Assembly (NCBI RefSeq): GCF_000003815.2
Contig: NC_049997.1
Location: forward strand, 13,713,567 to 13,777,566
From: Branchiostoma floridae
Taxonomy: Eukaryota > Chordata > Leptocardii > Amphioxiformes > Branchiostomatidae
Direction: 5' to 3'
Length of the DNA stretch: 64,000 nucleotides
In this document: positions 55,972 through 64,000 of the stretch, one piece after another
Layout: each line of letters opens with the position of its first letter
Position numbering within the stretch: the first letter of the stretch is position 1
Notes under the pieces: model-generated
Told to the model about the DNA's origin: nothing
What the model saw: only the letters and a program-made list of their open reading frames with translations
The model's database searches: none
Made by a program: the position numbers and the translations under genes

Positions 55972-56742
55972 TTGAGATTGCTTGCCCAGTTACAATCATA
56001 CTTATAGCGATTGTCTCATCTTAGTAGTAATAAAATAGCTTCAATATCCTTTTTTACTGCCATACAGTAAGGAAGGTATCATTTCCTTCCCATTTTGTAG
56101 AGAACAAAAACTTTACTTACAAAAAGATGATATGGGGGGCGGGGATTATAGGTTTATAGAAGAAATAAAAAAGTAAATAAAGGGTTTTGACACAAAATGG
56201 AAGATGGCAATTGTAAATATTAGGTTATATAGGTCTATAGATATTTCTATGGTATCAGTATTATTTAGGAGAGAATTATGCAGTTGTTGCATTAGCTGGA
56301 ATTGAGCCAGATATTGCGAACAAGAACTGTGAGTGCTCGCAACAGTACTGCATTGAGAAGACAAGGATCACATCTGCTATCCACTGATTCACCAGTAAAT
56401 AACTCACAGGCCACACCATCCAAATTTCCTGGTTCTCTTCATGCATTAAAAGTTGAAAATCCACAATTTGGAATATTTAACCAGCCTAGCATATTGACTT
56501 TGTGGCTCCGGTGTTAGCATTGGGTCTATCTTAATGATACTGTATCTTGCCAAATAAATTCAACATGAAATTATTAAGAGTTAGTGAAAAAATTTGGCAA
56601 TACATTAAGACGTTTGAAGTCTGAGATTGTTTGCCCTGGCAGTTACAATCCTACTTATAGTGATTAACTCATCTTAGTGGTAAAAAATAGCTTCAATATC
56701 CTTTTTACTGCCATTCAGCAATTTGGTATCATATCCTTTCCA
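55972..56742. repeat. Direct repeat pair of about 125 bp
   Basis: 55,972-56,097 and 56,620-56,742 share ATAGCTTCAATATCCTTTTT, TTACTGCCAT and TTGCCCAGTTACAATC-like words at about 80-85 percent by eye, 650 bp apart. Non-coding local duplication. Confidence 0.65.
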
Positions 56743-57529
56743 TTAAGCATCACAGAATGCTAATTTTTTGCTACTGTAAAATTAATTAATTCACTGTAGT
56801 GGAGGTTTTGTTCCATAGAAGGAAGGAAATGAGGTTTTTGCACTGTTTTAATTTCATGGTTGAAACCCTTATTGTGAAGAAGTAGTTATAGAAGGTAGAC
56901 ATATTTGCGGTGTCATGAGTCCATGATGGAGAGGTCATACCCAAAGATAAAGCCACAGATAAAGTTGTAAGATTCACAGTATCTTCTAACCATTGGATTT
57001 CTTTCCAGCTAATCTGAGGAACAATAAATTAAATTGCTGTGGCCTTAGTCATTTGTAAGTATCATGAACAATAGCGGCAGAACAATAAGCAATTTGTCGC
57101 TGTATGACTTCAAAAGGAGCGACAAACAAATCGGGTCCTTGACAACGCAGCGGGAGTGTGAAAAACGAACCCATTACTAAACCCAATTGTCCAACTATTA
57201 CAGTCCGAAAATTGCGCAATAAAACACTGGTCTTTAGAGAAGAAAGGGGTGCAGTTCATTCTGACTAAATTGCCAGTTCAATCTCAATTGATAGCATAAA
57301 TGTATAGAAGAGTGCTAAACATTCTGGGACATTTATGGGAATATTTTGAGAAACTGTACAATTTAATTGTATCATCTGGGTATTATATTCATTAAAACAG
57401 CCTTCTCTGCACTCACAAATAATTTAACATTAATGAGTACTTCAAATCATACATCTTAAAATTCACATAGGCAGTAAAAAGTGTCCAAGGAACAATAAGA
57501 AAAGAGCACCCAAGATATATGGAAGAAAG

Positions 57530-57730
57530 TCTAGTACAGGGATTTAATTTCGCAGTAGCGGCAAAAAGGACTGATCGCAGTGGTTTTAAGTTTGCGGTAG
57601 CACCATGTACTGTAGTCTTAATGAAAAAATGTGTGCGGTGGTTTGAAGTTTGCAGTGAATTGGGAACCCAAAAACTGCAAACATAAAACCACTGCAAAAA
57701 TTTCTGCATTTACAGTTATAGTAGTACATT
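57530..57730. mobile_element. MITE-like repeat (ATTTAATTTCGCAGT type)
   Basis: The left part has GGGATTTAATTTCGCAGTAG and the right part, in inverse, CAGAAATTTTTGCAGTGGTT. GCAGTGGTTTTA and TTTGCGGTAGC recur in both orientations. Same family as 30,274-30,505. Confidence 0.6.
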
Positions 57731-57739
57731 TCTATAAAA

Positions 57740-60700
57740 GTTTTAACCAAATGCATTTAAAAAGTTCTACGCCAATCAATATCTTCCTTCGATTTACAGC
57801 TGTAAACAAATTGCTAGGAGAAACCATCTATCCGATTTTGTATTAACATTCAGAGTTGCCTGTCAATGTGGCAATGTTAGAGTTAGTAATGTCTGGGCAT
57901 CTGGCCAGTTACTTAAATATCAACGGACTTGAGGCAATTTCGATTTACGTCTTTCATGTAAAGTTCAGCTTTCATTAAAAGTTTGTAAAAAGTTCCTTAG
58001 AATATTTTGTGTGAGCTTACTGAAACACCAAGTGCACTTGGCAACTAAAAGCTTTGAAGAATCTACCGATAACATGTAGATAGTACATGAATTTTATAAA
58101 TGAAGATGCATGCATATATCCTATACATTCTATAGAACTCTTTGATGGAAAAATGTCAGTTTTGTTCCAAGTTAGGCTACAGCATAGTCCCTATTTTCCT
58201 ACTTTTTAGCAAGATAAATGTTTGTCAACTGCCAATCATTCAGAATTATATTACCTGTATAATTCCAATCCCCCCTACCCCCACTGTGAAAGATATTGGG
58301 GACCATTGGTGTTGACCCCAATTTTTCCACTGTCACAGACCGCTGGTCATCATTTTACAAGCTTTTAACACTCCACCCATAAATATATGCTGTGTTTGGA
58401 CCATAATGTTTGGGTCATCAAAAGCAAATGGACACCTGTATTTCGGCCCCTTCCTACGTCCATTGTGCAAATCAGGTAACGCAAACTAATGAAAAGCAAT
58501 GGGAATTCCTAACGTTTGTCGGTATTGGACACATGTTATTGAAATTCTGTCAATAATGTCGTCCATCAAGGAACTGTAGATTAAAGAGAATATGAATTAT
58601 AATTAAGACATCTTCAGTAATATCTCTTCTTTTATTCTGTTGTCAGCTTACGTAAGATATGCGCAAGGAATCTTTTGTTACTATAGCATGTAATAGTGGG
58701 GGAGTTTATCGAAAAGGTATACATTTATGGTGAACTCTCATGAGCGGGAAGAAAATAGACACAGTAGAAAGGTGGCCACTTTATATACTTAGTCTTCTTG
58801 ATTATTGTGTTTATTCGCAAAAAAGCAGTCACTCAAGCAACTAGATATAATTTTGGAAATGGTCAGACGTTTCAGACAGCCATCCGATGTCTTTTGCCAT
58901 ATACTGCTTTTTTTGTGTATCTTATTACCTGAAAATCTAAATTCATTGACATACTGTGTTTATCTATATTTCATCTCAAAACAGTGTTGTGGCCCCTACA
59001 AATTTTGACAGTTGATTTCCAATGGGGCCCAACATAGTACATAACAAAACAAACAACGTGTTACATTCAGTCAAAAATAAGATACCAAAAGACAACACAC
59101 AGTAGATCACAATAAAACTGGCCAAACTCAGGTCCATAAACGTGTCACCAGATACGAACTAAAACGAGGGCACAAAAGTCGCCAGGTGGTCCTTATATAA
59201 AGCAGGTCACTAGCACAGGTCTGTCAGTGTACTACTAACTCCCTTTAAGCATCCTAAGAAGAACAGTAACTGTATAGATACCATTCTTGGTTGGACCCAG
59301 ATGGGCTATTACCAGCGAACCGTAAAAGTCTTTGTAATTTTACGACTTAACCCGTCAGTGATGGCACAGGTAGGACGTAACATTGATTTCCTCACAAATC
59401 TTACACAGAATCGATAGAGTCTCTCTTAAGTACCGGATAAAAAGAAAGACGGGTAGCAATTGAAATTGGAATACTGCAAGACAAAGCAGTCATATATATC
59501 CAGGGTAGTTACGGATCAATATGTCTCTAAGCCCCTTCAGATGTGAGTCCGATCAAAGGGAGCATCAGACGATGAGTGAAGGACCACATAGAGAGTGAAC
59601 AAATGTATAGATCGGTAAAAAGAATCGGGATTTTCCTTTACTTTTAATCAATTTGTAACCATCAGGAGAGTAAAAGATCACATAGCAGTGCACTTTGCTG
59701 AAATATCATTACCAACAACAACACAGCAAAAGAACAGTTTAGACTTCAGTACCAGGGACAGGTACATTGCAGAAATAACATGATCAAAACCCCTAAAAGA
59801 TCAAACAATGTACAAAATGAAGGTTAATGTTTCACTTCAATTTTCCTTTATTCACCTAAGAAACAAATTAAGACATTTATAAATCATGATATTTCAGCGA
59901 TGTGTCTGTCCCTAGTGCTCAAATCTGAACTTTCTTAAGTCAAACATCAGGACAATTTACATATATGGTGTGTTAAGCTGAAGGGTGGTTATGCCATCTG
60001 TATTGATATAGATCCAGATTCAAACAGTGAAAAATATAAAGCTCATGACCTCAGATTGAGGATGAAGAATTGTGTTCTTTCATTAGCTAGTAGTGGAATG
60101 CAGCTACAGTATGCCTGGTGCATTATAGCCAAGAACACTAGGCCACTCCTACTCTTCTAGATATGTGAGTTGGCTTCTTCTATGTGCATAGGTTTGATGC
60201 AATAAGATCCCTCATACACAAGACCACTGGGTCTATGTTCCAATCTGGAATGGCAATGTGCTGTATCATGTCCAAACCCAGGCAAACCATTTAAACTGTG
60301 AACCAGTTTACTTATTATGACCATACTTACTTTAGGCAAGGATAGAGGGGCAAGGACAGCATATTGAAAACTTGTAAAAACTTCACATCTTGTCTACAGA
60401 TAAATAAGCACAATTTACAACACTCCTGTCCTTGGTGCTGAATCCAAACTGTTCTAAACATAGCTGAGGATGCACACTGTCTGTGATTTGCTCCCTATTC
60501 CTGCCATCTATTACCTTCGTTAAGTGTCATTCCAAATGTTAAAACTCAATGAATAACTAATATTCACCTTAAGGGCACCATCCGTCCCTAGACTTACGAG
60601 CCTGAGTGTTTATATGACCTTACGGACCTCTGACCAAAATCAATGTCCTCCCAACTTTTGTGGGGTTTTAACTGAGCTTTAGTCAATTCAATGTCAAGAG

Positions 60701-62985
60701 CAGGGTCAAAACTGCATGACAAGCAATAGCTAGGACTAGGATTAGGGCTGATTTTAAATCAAACTCCTGTGTGCCATCAGTTTGATAAAAAATACATGTA
60801 TCTGGATATCGTGAGGATAGATTGTTTTCTTTCTCTCTACTTGCTAACTTTTCCCTGCTGCGTAACCTATTAACCACTACAAATTGGGTGCAAAAAGGCT
60901 ACCCTAGGCTAGCAGGATGCAGGTTAAATTCCATTCAAGGCCAGACAACTCTTGTATGAAATTGGCAACACACAAGACTGGGACACTTCTTGAGGAAGAA
61001 ACCTTGAAATAAAAATAGAAATAACAAAACGATAACTAATTTAATTTACATGTTATTGTTAATCAATTTATTGGTCCCGTTAGCCGTAAGCTGCACATGA
61101 ACTAACAAATGGATTTATTGTCATTTGCATCATGACTTGAGTTGATTGGAATTTTCTTGTTCAATCTTATTGAGCTTTCCTTGAGACAAGAGATTATTTT
61201 GCCCTTGATTAAAAAAGTTTTGTGGTTTTACATAATTTATTGGCAAAGAGATCAATGATGGTGCTAAGTTGAAAAGTACAGTCAGCACAATTGGAGCATA
61301 AAGTAATCTTAACACGAGAGTTGCACGCAATGAACAAGAAACATTGCTCTGTAACACTGTTCCCTTTTTTGGCAATACAATTTCAATTGGTATTTCAGAA
61401 CGGCACGAGTGTAAATGCATTTTACCGTGCAGTGTACATGTACTTCCCAACTAATATGACCTTTCTGTTAAGGATTCCCAATTTAAAACAATTTTCTGCC
61501 AGAGCTTTAAATCACATTTTCAGCACGAGCATTTTGACAGGGTTTAACCCTGCGTACAATCGCTATTGGACAGGGAACAGACTTTCTGTATCGACCTACG
61601 ACACTACAGGGATCAAGGTGCCAAGCCCACGGAATCAATAACTAATCAGGGCTTCTTGCCTCCAGAAATGTACAAGTTAAATTTGCTGCAATCAATAGAG
61701 AGATTTGCCAGACTTTTTGTCTTTGTCTTTTTGAGGGTGGACTCACTAAGTTACATCAAATGAAATGGGAGGCACTTTGCCATTTGGATCTCCAGATAAT
61801 GAAAAAGGTCGAGATTAAAACAAAGGGCAGAGACAAAAACTTGACTGACTACTGTAAAGTTACTTACTTTTGAGGCAGTTTGATTACATAGAAGGAAGGA
61901 AAATTAGGTTTCTTTTGCAGTTGAAATAATGCCATACCACAGATACATACATTGGAAATGTGTCTTCACATGAATTTGCAGTAAAGAGATCATAACAGAA
62001 ATCAGATTGCCACAAATATTTACAGTATATTTGTGACCTTCTGATACTGTACCAATCAAGGAACAAATTTTGTCTTTAGACTCTTTGTGTTGATGTCCCA
62101 GTGCAGCATTATGTTTTCAGATTCCATAACCAATAAACCAAATTTGTGTGGCCTAACAGTAATAACAATCACATTGATCTAATTTTCAGCACCATTCTAA
62201 TTAGACCTACAGACTGGCTAACTGAAAATATACCTGATAGTTCACCTTGGAAACAAGTGTTCCCAATCGATACTCATCCTCCTAAACAAGCTATTGGATT
62301 GTCAGCTTTTCTCACGCTTTGTTCTTGCCCGCAGCTAAAACTACAACACTTCTGAACAATCGGCAAAATCTTTTCAAAATCAATGGAGTCGTTGCAGAAG
62401 AAGAATCCTGAAAGGAATTGAATTGCAGGGGAGAGAAACAGCTATAGACTCAGTTTAAGCTGACTATATGGGCAAATTGACCCCTAATCTCTTAAGAGTG
62501 GGGAAGAGGCAGAGTTAAGGCCAAAATGAATCAGCGCAGTAAGGAAAAGCTGATTGTTGTTGAGTAAGCCTTGGGGTCTACAAACGCCACACGTGACTAA
62601 CATACAAAGTTTACATGGAACTGATAACACCAAGTGATCCTTTAAAAAAAATGACTTTAAACTACTTAAATAAAAAATAGACTACTTTAACTTGATATTG
62701 TCATTTTCATATAAGACATTTGTTTTAGGCAAAACACTTCACTTACTATAGATTAACTTCTATTCAATGCATGTCAGCAGAAAAATAGATTAAGATATCC
62801 CTGCTAGTCTTCTGGATTCGGATTTCTATTCCAGCTGGATGCATTAGCCTTGGTTCAACACAGATTTCCATCCAAAGTCCATCTATAGTGTATGAGTGGG
62901 GCTTTATAGAGACAAGCAGCTGGGAATACCAGATGAACTGAATTTGTGATGCCTGAATTAATGTTTTTGGACACCAATGTTCAGG
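57740..62985. other. Non-coding DNA, one promoter-like spot
   Basis: No gene confirmed. At 59,190-59,345 on the plus strand TTATATAAAGC is followed about 110 bases later by ATGGGCTATTACCAGCGAAC, an open run of 23 codons ending at CACAG|GTAGGA; this could be a first exon but has no known family. The recurring word GTCCTTGGTGCTGAA appears at 60,428 and a variant at 59,908. The remainder shows nothing. Confidence 0.4.
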
Positions 62986-63000
62986 GGTGCCTAAGCATTT

Positions 63001-63176
63001 GCACGAACCCTAAGAGATTTGTACGAACATTATGTGATACGCATGAATCACTATGCGAAAACGCACAAACCTTATGAAAATTACACGAATCACTATGCAA
63101 AAACGTACGAACCTTTGTGACACACACGAACCTTATGCAATTTGTACGAACCTTATATGGCCAGGTACGAATATTT
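63001..63176. repeat. Degenerate 20-22-bp tandem array
   Basis: Nine units of the form GTACGAACCTTATGCAATTT or the variant CGAATCACTATGCAAAAAC stand head to tail without spacers. The units have diverged, but ACGAA and TATG positions are kept. A minisatellite, not a CRISPR array. Confidence 0.8.
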
Positions 63177-63521
63177 GAAATATTTTACTTTTTCAGTTTT
63201 ACGTAGAGCTTATATTTAGAACTATCCGTACTTAAAGTTACAGAGTAACTGAATATTTATAAAAACCTTTCTAACAATGAATGGGTCACTTTGATACATT
63301 GAATATAACAGCAATGACATCATTTCGAAGCAGATGCATTATTTATAGGATTTTTTTATCCCTGCAATAAAGCATTGTTGGATGTCTCTCCCCAAACCAC
63401 CAGAGGCTTTTACAAAAGACATGAGGGAATTCTAGTGTTACTCATGGTGCACACACATCAGAATATCAGATGATGCAAACAGTGTTCATACAAAAAAGCA
63501 GGGACTGTTTTAAGTGTAGAA

Positions 63522-63964
63522 TTGGGGTGGGTACCGGTACAGAAAATTCAGGTCCAGGTCTGGTTCAGGTCCAGGGGGATCAGGTCCAGGTCCGCACCTG
63601 ATTCAGTATGTGAAACTTGTGAATGGACGATACTCAAAACAATGGTCCATTTTGCAACAAAGGAATCTGTTTTGTGTAGTATTTGACTCCCACTGGCGTT
63701 TTAAAATCCTACAAGGCTAACTGCCTCTGTTCGATTGACTGTAAAAGTTGGTAGAAATGACTATAGACTTTGCTCTACTTCGCTCTTGTATTTTTCTCGA
63801 CCAGTAAGCCCCAAAACGTGTGAATGCCTGATCATATATATATAATCTGTTCATTTTCCAATCGGTCCAACATCCGGTCCACGGAATTTTTTCAAGTCCG
63901 GTTTTTCTGGACCGGTCCAATGAGAAAAACAGGTTTTGTACCGGTACCGGTATACCCAACACTA
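63522..63964. mobile_element. hAT-like non-autonomous element with 8-bp target duplication
   Basis: GTGTAGAA flanks both sides (63,514-63,521 and 63,965-63,972). The right end, in inverse, reads TAGTGTTGGGTATACCGGTA, and the left end TTGGGGTGGGTACCGGTAC. TA/CAGTGTTGGG ends with an 8-bp duplication are typical of hAT elements. Internal runs of GGTCCAGGTC and ACCGG recur. A related copy lies in intron 1 of copy A (about 6,600-7,140). Confidence 0.75.
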
Positions 63965-64000
63965 GTGTAGAACTTCTAGAAGATGTTAAAGTTTTATCGC

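Noticed and set aside
61291-61641. 116-codon plus-strand open frame
   Set aside because: AT-rich, no motif, no neighbouring exon; best taken as chance.
63001-63176. CRISPR-like array
   Set aside because: Units are adjacent without unique spacers, and the genome is animal.

Overview
The window looks like a stretch of amphioxus (Branchiostoma, a cephalochordate) nuclear DNA. It is AT-rich, with short exons and GT/AG introns, many small terminal-inverted-repeat transposons and SINE/LINE debris. Its clearest gene is an F-spondin of unusual modular form (Reeler, Spondin_N, FN3, TSP1), and to my knowledge an FN3-containing F-spondin is known from amphioxus. There is no sign of bacterial operons. 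All gene models below come from reading splice sites and intron phase by eye; no transcript evidence was available. Every recognised gene is on the minus strand.

1-19,030: a reverse-transcriptase fragment (1-665), then two copies of one multi-exon gene. Copy A lies at about 760-8,290 and copy B at about 9,925-19,025. The reconstructed protein order is: short N-terminus, GT4-type glycosyltransferase domain, optional 32-residue basic cassette, a domain resembling TRADD-like N-terminal domains, a Ser/Pro/Asp linker, and a long tetratricopeptide (TPR) array. The architecture suggests a cytosolic sensor or adaptor of innate-immune type with an attached sugar-transferase domain; that role is inference. 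Both copies carry lesions. Copy A has a 1-bp frameshift at the end of the glycosyltransferase exon and has lost 2.75 kb containing the whole TPR exon. Copy B has a net 10-bp frameshift inside the TPR exon. Their central 1.9 kb is almost identical while the flanks are diverged, which suggests recent gene conversion.

22,264-37,614: F-spondin, 17 exons recognised on the minus strand, with the 5' exon(s) (signal peptide and start of Reeler) not found. Domain order is Reeler, Spondin_N, charged linker, FN3, TSP1, FN3, acidic linker, TSP1, TSP1, stop. The reading phase closes across all 16 introns. Both Reeler exons sit beside tandem arrays that contain copies of their own exon edges.

37,615-64,000: no confident gene. 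This is either the first intron(s) or upstream DNA of F-spondin. It contains a 252-bp foldback element, a 1.53-kb CpG-rich element with 25-bp inverted ends, a related small element, SINE-like sequences, a 20-bp-period degenerate array near 63 kb, a hAT-like element with target duplication, and one or two orphan exon-like islands (54.9 kb, 59.3 kb).
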